A stretch of 64,000 bases of DNA from Arthrobacter globiformis (GTDB lineage Bacteria > Actinomycetota > Actinomycetes > Actinomycetales > Micrococcaceae): the NCBI RefSeq assembly GCF_003261175.1, contig NZ_QLNP01000103.1, positions 1 through 64,000 on the forward strand. The letters are read 5' to 3'. A model generated the notes under the pieces. It was not told where the DNA came from and did no database searches. It saw only the letters and a program-made list of their open reading frames with translations. Positions 8,687 to 16,705 of the stretch are shown in pieces. Numbering within the stretch: position 1 is the stretch's first letter; the number at the start of each line of letters is the position of its first letter. Made by a program: the position numbers and the translations under genes.

Positions 8687-9424
8687 GTGGCCAAGGCAGC
8701 ACCGGCGGAACAATTGAAGTTGCTCGAGCTCCAGGGCCTGGACGCCCGGCTGAAGTCATTGTCCAACCGCCGCCGTGCCCTTGAATCCGATCCCCGGATC
8801 ACCGATCTTGAGGCCGCCCTCAGCGTTGCCAACGGCGAGCTGGGCGCCGCGAAACTCGCCGTCCACGACGCCGAAGCGGAACTGAAGCGGGCCGAGGCGG
8901 ACGTGGAGCAGGTGGCTAACCGGATCGAACGGGACGAGGCAAAGCTCAACAGCGGAACCGGCCTCTCCAAGGACCTCGTCGCGCTGCAGAAGGACATTGC
9001 TTCGCTCAACAAGCGACGTTCAGACCTGGAAGACGTGGAACTCGAGGTCCTCGAGCGCCTGGATGTCCTGCGCGAACGCCAGGCGGCCCAGCAGAGCATC
9101 GTGGACGATATCCAGGGTTCATTCGGCGGGATCCGTGCAGAGCTCGATGAGCAGCTAGCGGAGGTCAACGCTGAAGAGACAGTAGTCCGCGGCCAAAGAG
9201 CAGAGTTCGCCGCGGGGCTGGACGCCGGCATGCTTGCGGTCTACGAGAAGACGCTGGCCCGCCGCGGAGTGGGCGCGGCGCGGCTCTTCCACGGCACGTC
9301 CGAAGGGTCGGGCATGCAGCTGAGCCCCGGCGACCTGGCCGAGATCAAGGCCGCCGCCGAGGACGAGATCGTGTTCTGCCCGGACTCCGGCTGCATCCTG
9401 GTGCGCTCCGGCGAGTGGGTCTGA
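8687..9424 (+). CDS. coiled-coil protein with C-terminal zinc-ribbon-like domain (DUF164/CT398 type)
   Basis: 245-aa protein. Residues about 10-170 are heptad-rich helices (LKLLELQGLDARLKSL onward), forming the long antiparallel coiled coil of the CT398/Rv2229c family. The end should be a C4 zinc ribbon, but only the second knuckle remains and it is altered (FCPDSGCILV, Cys-x4-Cys); the first pair is replaced by GTSEGSGMQLSPGD. GTG 8687 has GGAGG six bases upstream. Family members may bind nucleic acids or secretion/motor partners; the function is not established. It ends eight bases before a large palindrome. Confidence 0.85.
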   Translation: MAKAAPAEQLKLLELQGLDARLKSLSNRRRALESDPRITDLEAALSVANGELGAAKLAVHDAEAELKRAEADVEQVANRIERDEAKLNSGTGLSKDLVALQKDIASLNKRRSDLEDVELEVLERLDVLRERQAAQQSIVDDIQGSFGGIRAELDEQLAEVNAEETVVRGQRAEFAAGLDAGMLAVYEKTLARRGVGAARLFHGTSEGSGMQLSPGDLAEIKAAAEDEIVFCPDSGCILVRSGEWV

Positions 9425-9432
9425 CCGCCTCA

Positions 9433-9498
9433 CCCAACTGACTGGCAGTAGATGTCGTTTTGAGCGCTCAAAACGGCATCAATTGCCAGTCAGTTGGG
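9433..9498. repeat. 66-base intergenic palindrome (REP-like element A)
   Basis: Two 33-base arms meeting at 9465/9466 match at 30 of 33 positions; the outer 15 bases (CCCAACTGACTGGCA) and inner ten (CGTTTTGAGC) are perfect. It lies between convergent genes, and its right arm encodes the last two residues and stop of yaaA. It can act as a bidirectional terminator. Shares ACTGGCAG, the ATG spacing and GTTTTGAG with the palindrome at 56065-56131. Confidence 0.85.
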
Positions 9499-10254
9499 CA
9501 GGATGATGTTCAGGGCGTGGGCCTTGCGCGCAGTGCCCGGAACCAGTTCGGCCTGCCACTTCTCGGCCGCGGCCTTCCGCAGCTGCTCCGGCGTTGCCGG
9601 GGCCTTGCCCCGCCGGGTTAGGAGGTGCCGGGCCAGCTCGCCCCGGGTGTGCTTGGCGAAGTGGCTGACCACCTTGCGCGCGCCGTTCACCTCAGTGAAC
9701 ACGTTGACCGCCACGGTGTCTGCCGGCGGCGGAGTCCAAGCGGCGGCGTACGTGCTGGACCGGCAATCGACCAGGAGCTGGCCGCCGGCAATTCCGCCCA
9801 GGGCGTCGGTAAGCTGCGGTTTCCAGAATGAGGCGAGGCGTCCGACGTCGGGCAGTGCCGTTGACATTGACAGCCGGTAGGCGGGCACGGAGTCGGCGAA
9901 CCGGATGGCGCCCCACAACGCGGAGATGACCAGCACCGAGTCGTCCGCCCGGCGCCGCTGTGCCGGTGTCATCGACCTGTAGCCCAGGGCGTCGTACAGC
10001 ACCCCCGAATACACCTGGTGCGCCGGCGCCGCCGGTTCGGCGTGGAGCCGGGTGTTGCGTTCGACGTCGTCCTTGAGCGAGGCGCCGACGCCCAGCAAGG
10101 CGAGGGCGTCCTCGTGCGAACTGACTGTCCCCAGCGCGTCGAGCACCTTGGCCCGGTAGGTGTTGAGCACGGGAAAACTCAGCGAAGCCCAGTCCATGGC
10201 GTCACCGTGGACGGCCGGAGTCTTGCCTTCGGATGGGGGGAGCAGAATCAGCAC
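9490..10254 (-). CDS. yaaA: peroxide stress protein YaaA (DUF328/UPF0246)
   Basis: 254-aa cytosolic protein of the YaaA family, which limits free iron and DNA damage during peroxide stress in E. coli (family knowledge). Start MLILLPPSEGKT is the family signature, with GVLYDALGY, ISALWGAIR and the C-terminal VVSHFAKHTRGELARHLL that belongs to the DNA-binding helix-hairpin-helix-like part. Single gene; its last codons lie inside a long palindrome, and it follows the Tat esterase-type gene on the same strand with 32 bases between. Confidence 0.92.
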   Translation of the reverse strand: MLILLPPSEGKTPAVHGDAMDWASLSFPVLNTYRAKVLDALGTVSSHEDALALLGVGASLKDDVERNTRLHAEPAAPAHQVYSGVLYDALGYRSMTPAQRRRADDSVLVISALWGAIRFADSVPAYRLSMSTALPDVGRLASFWKPQLTDALGGIAGGQLLVDCRSSTYAAAWTPPPADTVAVNVFTEVNGARKVVSHFAKHTRGELARHLLTRRGKAPATPEQLRKAAAEKWQAELVPGTARKAHALNIILPN

Positions 10255-10286
10255 CGTACGATCTTACCGGCCGGTCGGGCGCGGGA

Positions 10287-11204
10287 TTAGTCCAGGTGGC
10301 GGCCCAGGAAGTCCAGCACGTCCGGGAGGATCGACCGCCAGTACAGGCCGTCGTGGCCGCCGGGCTGAAAGCCTCCCTCCACCCGGCCGGGAAGTCCCGA
10401 ACGGTACTGGCGCACCGTCGGCGCCAGTTCATCCTCAGTGCCGCAGTCGATCCGCTTGGAAATCGCTGCAAGCCGGGGACGGAGCGCGAAGACGTTATTC
10501 GCCGCGAAATCAGCCGGGCCGTCGAAGGCGCCCTGCATCCCCTCGCCGTAGCTGGACCAGACGGCCGGGCTCATGGCCGCAACGGCGCGAAGTCCGGACA
10601 CCCTGCCCCGAGACGCCAGGAGCAGGGCGCCGAACCCTCCCATCGACGTGCCGAAGAGGCCGACCCGTCCTAGGTCGAACCCCTGCTCGGCCAGGAACGG
10701 CAGGAACTCCAGCACCAGCATCGACTGCGTGTCGCTGCCGTCGGCGCGGGCATGCCACCAGGAGTCGCCGCCGTCAACGGCAGCAATCCCAAAGGGCTGG
10801 CCGCCGTCGTCCAGGTGGTGCTGCAGGGCCTGGTCCGCAACGAGGTCGCGCAGCAGAACTTCGCTGCTGCCGCCCAGCCCGTGCAGGAAGACCGCCACCG
10901 GCAGCACCTGGCTGGCCTGTTCCGGAAGCGGCACCGCGAGGGACCAGTGCGTGGTGGCCGCCGGGCGGAATCGGGAGCGAAAAGCGCCCGTCCGGGTCAA
11001 CACTGTGGACGGGGGCAATCTGGGAGGGGCCACTGCGGAGGGGGATACTGCGGACGGGGGACCAGGCCGGATGGCCACGGTCGTTGTGGGGCCGGGAACC
11101 GGCGGAGGCGGTGCCGTGCAGGCTGACGAGCCGGCTGCAGTCAGGCCGGCAGCGATTCCTGCCAGCTGCAGCATGCGTCGCCGTGGGAAGGACGGCTGGT
11201 CCAT
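10287..11204 (-). CDS. Tat-exported alpha/beta-hydrolase (putative esterase)
   Basis: 305 aa. The N-terminus RRRMLQLAGIAAGLTAAG is a twin-arginine signal, ending in SSAC, which may be a weak lipobox, so the protein is exported and possibly lipid-anchored. Pro/Thr-rich linker to about residue 75, then an alpha/beta-hydrolase with LHGLGG oxyanion region, nucleophile motif GTSMGG and catalytic histidine in PGGHDGLYW near the end. This matches the esterase-D/antigen-85-like putative esterase family (PF00756-like). The substrate is unknown; it may act on an acyl ester or glycolipid outside the cell. Upstream of yaaA on the same strand. Confidence 0.82.
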   Translation of the reverse strand: MDQPSFPRRRMLQLAGIAAGLTAAGSSACTAPPPPVPGPTTTVAIRPGPPSAVSPSAVAPPRLPPSTVLTRTGAFRSRFRPAATTHWSLAVPLPEQASQVLPVAVFLHGLGGSSEVLLRDLVADQALQHHLDDGGQPFGIAAVDGGDSWWHARADGSDTQSMLVLEFLPFLAEQGFDLGRVGLFGTSMGGFGALLLASRGRVSGLRAVAAMSPAVWSSYGEGMQGAFDGPADFAANNVFALRPRLAAISKRIDCGTEDELAPTVRQYRSGLPGRVEGGFQPGGHDGLYWRSILPDVLDFLGRHLD

Positions 11205-11271
11205 TTCCCGATCTTAGACCCCGGAACCGGCGCGTGTCCGGCACCGCAGGAAAGCCCGTAAACTGGACTCC

Positions 11272-11665
11272 GGATGGGTTGACCAGGCGGCCGCGCGTCA
11301 CGCAAGTGGCTCGAGGAACGTCCGGGCTCCACAGGGCAGGGTGGTGGGTAACGCCCACTCGGGGTAACCCGCAGGCCAGTGCCACAGAAAACAGACCGCC
11401 TGCGTCGCGCCGATTTGAAAGCGGCACGAAGCAGGTAAGGGTGAAACGGCGGTGTAAGAGACCACCAGCTTCCCGGGTGACCGGGAAGGCTAGGTAAACC
11501 CCACCCGGAGCAAGGCCAGACAGGACACGTTTGAGGGCTGCCCGCCCGAGTGTCCGGGTAGGCCGCTGGAGGGCGTCGGCAACGGCGTTCGTAGATGGAT
11601 GGCCGCTACTCCCGTGCTGGCAACGGCAGGGGAGCACAGAACCCGGCGTATCGGTCAACCCATCC
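11272..11665 (+). ncRNA. rnpB: RNase P RNA (class A)
   Basis: Catalytic RNA that matures tRNA 5' ends. Ends pair to form P1 (GGATGGGTTGAC with GTCAACCCATCC). Conserved segments in order: AGGAACGTCCGGGCTCCAC, GGGTAACCCGCAGGCCA, ACAGAAAACAGACCGCC, GGTAAGGGTGAAACGG and the 3' side GGCGTTCGTAGATGGATGG with the ACAGAACCCGG loop. Length about 394 nt is typical for Actinobacteria. Open frames across this stretch are chance. Confidence 0.95.
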
Positions 11666-11690
11666 ACTTAAGTCCGCGTCCGGAAAGTAG

Positions 11691-12083
11691 ATGCCCGTGC
11701 AGTCCTCCGATGACATCGACCCGAGACTGAACGCCGTGCTCGCGGCCACCGTTGGCCCCGGCAGCCTCGATCCGGATGGAACGATCGAGCTCACAGTCAT
11801 TGTCGACGGGACGATTATCTCCGGCTCGGTGGTGAGTGAGGAAGCGTGGTCCAGACGCCAGAAAGCGCAGATCAGCGCATCAGGCGAGTACGGGGCAGGC
11901 GTTGCCGAAGACGCGCAGGAAGCCAGGAACAACCCGCGCCTGGAAGACCAGGTCAGGTTCATCCATTTCCTTGAACCGGTAGTGGTCTCCGGCGGCAACC
12001 CCATCCGCCTGAACGCAACGAGGGTGGATCTCCGCAACGTGGCAGCCTGGAGCATTGGCCGCCTCCAGTACGGAGAGATGTAA
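11691..12083 (+). CDS. GvpU-like protein
   Basis: 130-aa acidic soluble protein. The block LTVIVDGTIISGSVVSEEAW followed by FLEPVVVSGGNPIRL and WSIGRLQYGEM resembles the gas-vesicle accessory protein GvpU family (beta-rich: a short hydrophobic strand pair, then a motif with GGNPI). No other gas-vesicle genes are present, so gas vesicle formation is not implied; solitary GvpU-like genes occur in soil actinobacteria (recalled, not checked). ATG at 11691 is preceded by a weak GGAAAG. It stands alone between rnpB and gap. Confidence 0.6.
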   Translation: MPVQSSDDIDPRLNAVLAATVGPGSLDPDGTIELTVIVDGTIISGSVVSEEAWSRRQKAQISASGEYGAGVAEDAQEARNNPRLEDQVRFIHFLEPVVVSGGNPIRLNATRVDLRNVAAWSIGRLQYGEM

Positions 12084-12178
12084 TGCTGCCCGTCCGGTGG
12101 TGTGAGTGATTTCACGGGCCCAGGGGCAAAAGAAGCCCTCTGCCCGCCCTAGAATGGATGGTGAACGTAGAGGTTCTT

Positions 12179-12206
12179 CCGCCGGATCTGCGTTCGCAGC
12201 CGGCGG
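12179..12206. other. GC-rich hairpin upstream of gap
   Basis: CCGCCGG, an AT bulge, CTGCG, a TT loop, CGCAG and CCGGCGG form a 12-base-pair stem, 130 bases before the gap start. It could end the GvpU-like transcript or fold in the gap leader; there is no U-tract. I see nothing else recognisable in 12084-12338. Confidence 0.45.
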
Positions 12207-12338
12207 TATTTCTTTGCACGTCCAACGGCATCCGGGGTGGACCGAAACCCTGCCGGTGCCAGCATGCCCTGGATAACTTCCAGTGGCCGCCATCCGGTTT
12301 ACGAGGACGTAGCCGGTTGAACCAAGGAAGGTAGTTCT

Positions 12339-13832
12339 GTGAGCCAGACGTCAGATTCTTGTCTTGATACGTGGATGAGCCGAGAGGCGCTCGCCGAGGC
12401 CATGATCCCGGTTATCGGCCGGCTGTACCGTGAAAACAACGTGGTTACCTCCATCCACGGCCGCAGCCTGATCAACAAGTCCACCATGAACATCCTGAAG
12501 GCGCACCGCTTTGCGCGCCGGATGAGCAAGGATGAGCTGCTCCTCGAGGAGACGGCACCGCTGCTGGACACGCTGGCACAGCTGGACCTGGGTGCCGCTG
12601 CCATCGACATTGCCCGCCTGAACCAGAAGTTCAAGTCCGACGGCGGGGACCTGACTCTGGAGGAATTCCTCCGCGCCGAACTGGCTGAGATCGTGGGTAA
12701 GCGGGGCGGCGACGACCGCACCAGCACCGACGTCGTGCTTTACGGCTTCGGCCGCATCGGCCGCCTGCTGGCGCGCCTCCTGATCGAAAAGGCCGGCGGC
12801 GGCCACGGCCTGCGCCTGCGCGCCATTGTGGTCCGGCGCGGTTCCGACAACGACCTGACCAAGCGGGCCAGCCTGCTGCGCCGCGACTCCGTCCACGGTT
12901 CCTTCGAAGGAACCATCCGGGTGGACACCGATGCCAACACCATCACGGCCAACGGCGTCCAGATCCAGGTGATTTACTCGGACAACCCGGCCACCATCGA
13001 CTACACGGCCTACGGCATCAACAACGCCCTGGTGGTAGACAACACCGGCCGCTGGCGCGATTCCGAGGGCCTCGGCCAGCATCTGCTCAGCAAGGGCGTG
13101 GCCAAGGTCCTGCTGACCGCGCCGGGCAAGGGCGAGCTGAAGAACATCGTCCACGGCATCAACCACCGCGACATCGCCGAGTCGGACAAAATCGTGACGG
13201 CAGCCTCCTGCACCACGAACGCCATCACCCCGGTCCTGAAGGCCCTCAACGACAAGTACGGCGTGATCCACGGCCACGTGGAGACCGTCCACTCGTTCAC
13301 GAACGACCAGAACCTGATCGACAACTTCCACAAGGGCGACCGCCGCGGACGCTCCGCCGCCCTCAATATGGTGATCACCGAGACCGGCGCCGCCAAGGCC
13401 GTCGCCAAGGCGCTGCCCGAACTGCAGGGCAAGCTCAGCGGCAGCTCCATCCGCGTCCCCACCCCGGACGTGTCTTTGGCCGTCCTGAACCTGAACCTGG
13501 AACGCGGTACCACCAAGGACGAGGTCAACGACTACCTGCGCGAGATGTCGCTGCACTCCGACCTGCGCAAGCAGATCGACTACATCGACTCGCCTGAGGT
13601 CGTCTCCACCGACTTCGTCGGCTCCCGCCGGGCAGGCATCGTCGATGGCCTCGCCACCATCGCCAACGACAAGAACCTCGTTGTCTACGTGTGGTACGAC
13701 AACGAGTTCGGCTACAGCTGCCAAGTGGTCCGCGTCATGGAGGAAATGGCCGGGGTTAACCCGCCGACCTTCCCGGCCAAGGACTCCGAAAAGGACGCCG
13801 CCCCGGTCCTGGCCGTGGCAGCATCGGCCTAA
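12339..13832 (+). CDS. gap: glyceraldehyde-3-phosphate dehydrogenase, long form
   Basis: Glycolysis/gluconeogenesis: glyceraldehyde 3-phosphate + NAD(P) + Pi to 1,3-bisphosphoglycerate. At 497 aa it is much longer than ordinary GapA (about 335 aa): residues 1-128 are an extra helical domain, then the NAD domain begins at VLYGFGRIGR. The catalytic cysteine lies in AASCTTNAITPV, with HSFTNDQ after it and YDNEFGYS at the end. The GTG start has AAGGAAGG upstream. This resembles the long Gap of some actinobacteria that appears beside a normal GapA elsewhere; a gluconeogenic or NADP role (GapB-like) is possible. Confidence 0.93.
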   Translation: MSQTSDSCLDTWMSREALAEAMIPVIGRLYRENNVVTSIHGRSLINKSTMNILKAHRFARRMSKDELLLEETAPLLDTLAQLDLGAAAIDIARLNQKFKSDGGDLTLEEFLRAELAEIVGKRGGDDRTSTDVVLYGFGRIGRLLARLLIEKAGGGHGLRLRAIVVRRGSDNDLTKRASLLRRDSVHGSFEGTIRVDTDANTITANGVQIQVIYSDNPATIDYTAYGINNALVVDNTGRWRDSEGLGQHLLSKGVAKVLLTAPGKGELKNIVHGINHRDIAESDKIVTAASCTTNAITPVLKALNDKYGVIHGHVETVHSFTNDQNLIDNFHKGDRRGRSAALNMVITETGAAKAVAKALPELQGKLSGSSIRVPTPDVSLAVLNLNLERGTTKDEVNDYLREMSLHSDLRKQIDYIDSPEVVSTDFVGSRRAGIVDGLATIANDKNLVVYVWYDNEFGYSCQVVRVMEEMAGVNPPTFPAKDSEKDAAPVLAVAASA

Positions 13833-13844
13833 CCGGAACGCGTC

Positions 13845-13882
13845 GTCAGCCCCGTCAGCACAGTTGTGCCGGCGGGGCTGAC
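13845..13882 (+). terminator. gap terminator hairpin
   Basis: GTCAGCCCCG pairs with CGGGGCTGAC around an 18-base loop, 13 bases after the gap stop codon; an outer GGAACG/CGTTCC pair extends the stem. Confidence 0.7.
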
Positions 13883-13947
13883 CCGTTCCCGGGAAGTTCC
13901 CGGGCAATTCTCTGGAATCAGGCGGAAATCCGGCGCAAACTTCTGTC

Positions 13948-14157
13948 ATGGAACAGAACCCGACACTCCAGCATGAGACAACCCTGGAACGTGCCCTCGA
14001 CATCGCCAAGGCCAACCAGAAAGAAGCCCAAAGGCTTCTCGACGAGGCCCGCGCGTCACATGCGGCAGGGGAAATTGGCGAGGACAGGGTGGCCCAGCTT
14101 GAGCGGCTCCTGGATCTGGCCAACACCGATCTCCATCGGGTCATGCGCGAGCAGTAG
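13948..14157 (+). CDS. small helical protein of unknown function
   Basis: A 69-aa frame encoding a charged, Leu/Ala-rich helix (LERALDIAKANQKEAQ; RVAQLERLLDLANTDLHRVM) that could form a short coiled coil. Third positions show normal G/C preference. The upstream region offers only a weak ribosome site, so the call is moderate. It sits alone between gap and the HNH nuclease gene. No family recognised. Confidence 0.5.
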   Translation: MEQNPTLQHETTLERALDIAKANQKEAQRLLDEARASHAAGEIGEDRVAQLERLLDLANTDLHRVMREQ

Positions 14158-14287
14158 GCGACCCGCCCTCCACAGGGCACCTGTCCTCCACACTGTGGAT
14201 ACCCGCACAGTGACGGGTGGTTCCGCTTAGGCTTCTCGATGTGTACCCACAACCTGCCGCCAAAACCCGGCGCCCCCGGAGGCCCCT

Positions 14288-15085
14288 GTGAGCGTAAGCT
14301 GGGCCGGTTACCGGCGTGCGCGGCGCCGCTCCCGGCAGGCCTGGGTGGTGCTCGGTGCCCTGGCGGTATCGGTGGTCGGCGCCACCGTGTGGTTTTTCAC
14401 GGCAGGCCAGTTCATCGCCGCCGAGCCTGCCGTGTCCGGACCCAGCGAGGCGCCGGTGTTCGATGCCGCCTGGATGAAGCCCGTGACGCCCCCGCACCAG
14501 GTGCCGCCGGGCAACGCCGCCGCTGTACTGGAAAACCTGGCAGTGAAGGGCAGGGCATCCGCCAGCGACTATGACCGGTCAGCCTTCGGCCAGGCCTGGC
14601 AGGACGCAGACCACAACGGTTGCGACACGCGGAACGACATCCTGCGCCGGGACCTTCACGACGTTGAGTTCACCAAGGGGTCAAAGTGCAAGGTTGCCGC
14701 CGGAACCATGCATGAGCCGTACGTGGGGCTGGTGGTCAGGTTCGTCCGCGGCGCAGACTCCAGCAAGGCCGTGCAGATCGACCACGTCGTCGCGCTCGGC
14801 GACGCTTGGCAGAAGGGGGCCCAGCAGCTGACGCTGCAGCAGCGGCAGAACCTTGCCAACGATCCGGTCAACCTCATTGCCGCGGACGGTGACGCCAACC
14901 AGGAGAAAAGTGCCTCCGACGCCGCCACCTGGCTGCCGAAGAACAAGACCCTCCGGTGCCACTACGTGGCGCGGCAGATCTCGGTGAAGGCGGCGTATGG
15001 ACTCTGGGTCACCCAGCCGGAGAAGGACGCCATGGCCCGCGTGCTGGATTCATGCCCGCAGCAGCAGACCGTCGTGCCGCAGTAG
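14288..15085 (+). CDS. secreted HNH-family nuclease (DUF1524 type)
   Basis: 265-aa protein with an N-terminal signal or anchor helix (AWVVLGALAVSVVGATVWFF, about residues 18-37) followed by an exported domain. The DUF1524/GmrSD-C-type HNH core is seen as QIDHVVALGDAWQKGA, then LIAADGDANQEKSASDAATW and a C-terminal pair of cysteines; earlier cysteines in GCDTRNDIL and GSKCKV may form disulfides outside the cell. Likely a nonspecific extracellular DNase used for nutrient gain; an antibacterial role is possible but there are no immunity or secretion neighbours. GTG 14288 has GGAGG five bases upstream. Confidence 0.85.
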   Translation: MSVSWAGYRRARRRSRQAWVVLGALAVSVVGATVWFFTAGQFIAAEPAVSGPSEAPVFDAAWMKPVTPPHQVPPGNAAAVLENLAVKGRASASDYDRSAFGQAWQDADHNGCDTRNDILRRDLHDVEFTKGSKCKVAAGTMHEPYVGLVVRFVRGADSSKAVQIDHVVALGDAWQKGAQQLTLQQRQNLANDPVNLIAADGDANQEKSASDAATWLPKNKTLRCHYVARQISVKAAYGLWVTQPEKDAMARVLDSCPQQQTVVPQ

Positions 15086-15114
15086 GGCCGCAAAGGCAGC
15101 AAGCAGGGGCGGTG

Positions 15115-15687
15115 TCAGTGGCCGAACGGGTCCGGGTCAACGCCCGGCATCCAGGTCAGGCCGGGTACGCCCCAGCCGCTCTTCTTGGCTTGCTTCATCG
15201 CCTTGCGGGCATACCTGTCGATGAGTCGGTTGACGTACAGCTTCCCGTCAAGGTGGTCGTATTCGTGCTGGATGATGCGGGCAAACCAGCCGGTGGCCTC
15301 GAAATCCACCGGATTGCCGAGCCCATCAAAGCCCTGGACGCGCACCCACTCGGCGCGCTTGAGCGGAAACTGCTCGCCGGGGAAGGACAGGCAGCCCTCC
15401 ACTTCCTCGTCCGGATCCGGCAGCGCCCCGGACACCTTGGAAAGGGTCAGCACAGGATTGACCACGACGCCGGCCGGGGGAGCGCCGTCCTCGTTCTCGT
15501 ACTTGTACACGAAGATGCGCTTGCCCACGCCGACCTGCGGCGCGGCCAGACCGACACCGTTCGCCTTGTCGTTGGTTTCGAACATATCGGCAATCAGCTG
15601 GCGCAGCCCGTCGTCGAACTCGTCCACTTCAGCAGCCCGGCGGTGCAGCACCGGCTCACCCCAGATGGTGATGGGCAGAACGGTCAT
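15115..15687 (-). CDS. def: peptide deformylase
   Basis: Removes the N-formyl group from nascent proteins. The 190-aa protein carries all three metal-site motifs: GVGLAAPQVG (near residue 45), EGCLSFPG (metal Cys) and HEYDHLDG (two His and catalytic Glu). The longer reading frame runs back through tRNA-His, so the start is ATG 15687, preceded by AAGGA. The C-terminal tail GVPGLTWMPGVDPDPFGH is an actinobacterial extension. Transcribed toward the HNH gene. Confidence 0.95.
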   Translation of the reverse strand: MTVLPITIWGEPVLHRRAAEVDEFDDGLRQLIADMFETNDKANGVGLAAPQVGVGKRIFVYKYENEDGAPPAGVVVNPVLTLSKVSGALPDPDEEVEGCLSFPGEQFPLKRAEWVRVQGFDGLGNPVDFEATGWFARIIQHEYDHLDGKLYVNRLIDRYARKAMKQAKKSGWGVPGLTWMPGVDPDPFGH

Positions 15688-15725
15688 GTGAGGGATCCTT
15701 CGACGCTTTGCCGGGGGTGGACCCG

Positions 15726-15758
15726 GCAGTGGTGAAAACGAGCAGCAGTGGTGAAAAC
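15726..15758. repeat. 14-base direct repeat upstream of def
   Basis: GCAGTGGTGAAAAC occurs at 15726-15739 and again at 15745-15758, a 19-base period, in the space between tRNA-His terminator and def. It could be a duplicated regulator site or a slippage product. Confidence 0.6.
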
Positions 15759-15762
15759 AAAC

Positions 15763-15794
15763 AAAGGCCGCACCGGTAAACCGGTACGGCCTTT
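15763..15794 (-). terminator. terminator downstream of tRNA-His
   Basis: AAAGGCCG/CGGCCTTT arms with inner ACCGGT pairs give a near-perfect stem; on the minus strand it is followed by a T-rich run. Confidence 0.8.
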
Positions 15795-15830
15795 GTTGCT
15801 GGCCGGCAAGAAACTGCCGTCCTCGGTGAG

Positions 15831-15904
15831 GGTGAGCGACGGGGGTTGAACCCGCGACCTCCTGGACCACAACCAGGCGCTCTGCCAACTGAGCTACGCC
15901 CACC
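15831..15904 (-). tRNA. tRNA-His (anticodon GTG)
   Basis: Minus-strand cloverleaf: acceptor GTGGGCG with CGCTCAC, D arm AGCTCAGTTGGCAGAGC, anticodon stem CCTGG with loop TTGTGGT, T arm CGGGTTCAACCCC. The extra 5' G (position -1) opposite the discriminator C is the histidine identity feature. Confidence 0.95.
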
Positions 15905-16033
15905 ATGTGCCCTGCAGACTGTCCGGTTTCCCGGCCGTCCGAATTGGCAACGACAAATAGCTTACCTGCTGTTTGGGGATGCTTTTGCCACTTTTGGCTG
16001 TTTCGGCAAAATTTTCCCCAAACGTGGCGCAGA

Positions 16034-16705
16034 TTACTTTCCGGACTGCTGAGCTGCGGGCGGCAGAACGCCTTCCGTGGTTTGCTGGTCGACGGCGGAG
16101 GGCGACGCAGAGATGCGCTTGGAGATCTTCTGGGCAGTGGCACTGTCCGGTCCCGGTGCGGGCACGAAGACGGCTTCCCGGTAGTACCGGAGTTCATCAA
16201 TGGAATCCTTGATGTCCCCGAGGGCGCGGTGGCCGCCGAGCTTCGCCGGCGCCTGGAAGTAGGCGCGCGCGTACCAGCGCCGGGCCAGTTCCTTGATGGT
16301 GCTGACGTCGATGATCCGGTAGTGCAGGTGCTCCACCACCGAGGGCATGTCCCTGGCAAGGAAGACCCGGTCCGTTCCCACCGAGTTGCCGGCAAGGGGC
16401 GCCTTGCGGGGGTCCGGCACCCACTTGCGGATGTAGTCCAGCACCAGGGCCTCCGCCTCGGCCATGGTTTTGCCGGCCGGAAGCTCGTTCAGCAGGCCTG
16501 ACCGGGTGTGCATGTCCCGGACGAAGTCGTTCATCTGGGCGAGGGCGGCGTCGTCCGGTTTGATCACCACGTCCACCCCGTCTCCGAGGATGTTGAGCTC
16601 GGAGTCGGTCACCAGGGCCGCGACCTCGATCAGGGCGTCGTTGACGCTGTCGAGGCCGGTCATTTCGCAGTCGATCCAGACGATGCGTTCGTTAGTAATA
16701 GGCAC
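16034..16705 (-). CDS. orn: oligoribonuclease
   Basis: 3'-5' exonuclease of the DEDDh class that clears di- and short oligoribonucleotides, including pGpG from c-di-GMP breakdown. The motifs IDCEMTGLD (first Asp and Glu), SVGTDRVFLARDMP (Asp) and GGHRALGDIKDSI (His and Asp) are present. About 40 residues at the C-terminus beyond the usual 180-aa core are low complexity. Single gene, divergent from mptB. Confidence 0.95.
   Translation of the reverse strand: MPITNERIVWIDCEMTGLDSVNDALIEVAALVTDSELNILGDGVDVVIKPDDAALAQMNDFVRDMHTRSGLLNELPAGKTMAEAEALVLDYIRKWVPDPRKAPLAGNSVGTDRVFLARDMPSVVEHLHYRIIDVSTIKELARRWYARAYFQAPAKLGGHRALGDIKDSIDELRYYREAVFVPAPGPDSATAQKISKRISASPSAVDQQTTEGVLPPAAQQSGK

Noticed and set aside
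10160-11497. Open plus-strand frame running through the esterase and into rnpB
   Set aside because: It overlaps the conserved RNase P RNA and has an Arg/Pro/Gly-rich shadow composition.
12351-14252. 633-codon minus-strand frame opposite gap
   Set aside because: Shadow of the long GAPDH gene; repetitive Gly/Val/Asp composition without any recognisable domain.
14288-15085. Restriction or toxin system around the HNH nuclease
   Set aside because: The protein is exported and has no partner methylase, specificity or immunity gene next to it; peptide deformylase and gap are its neighbours.
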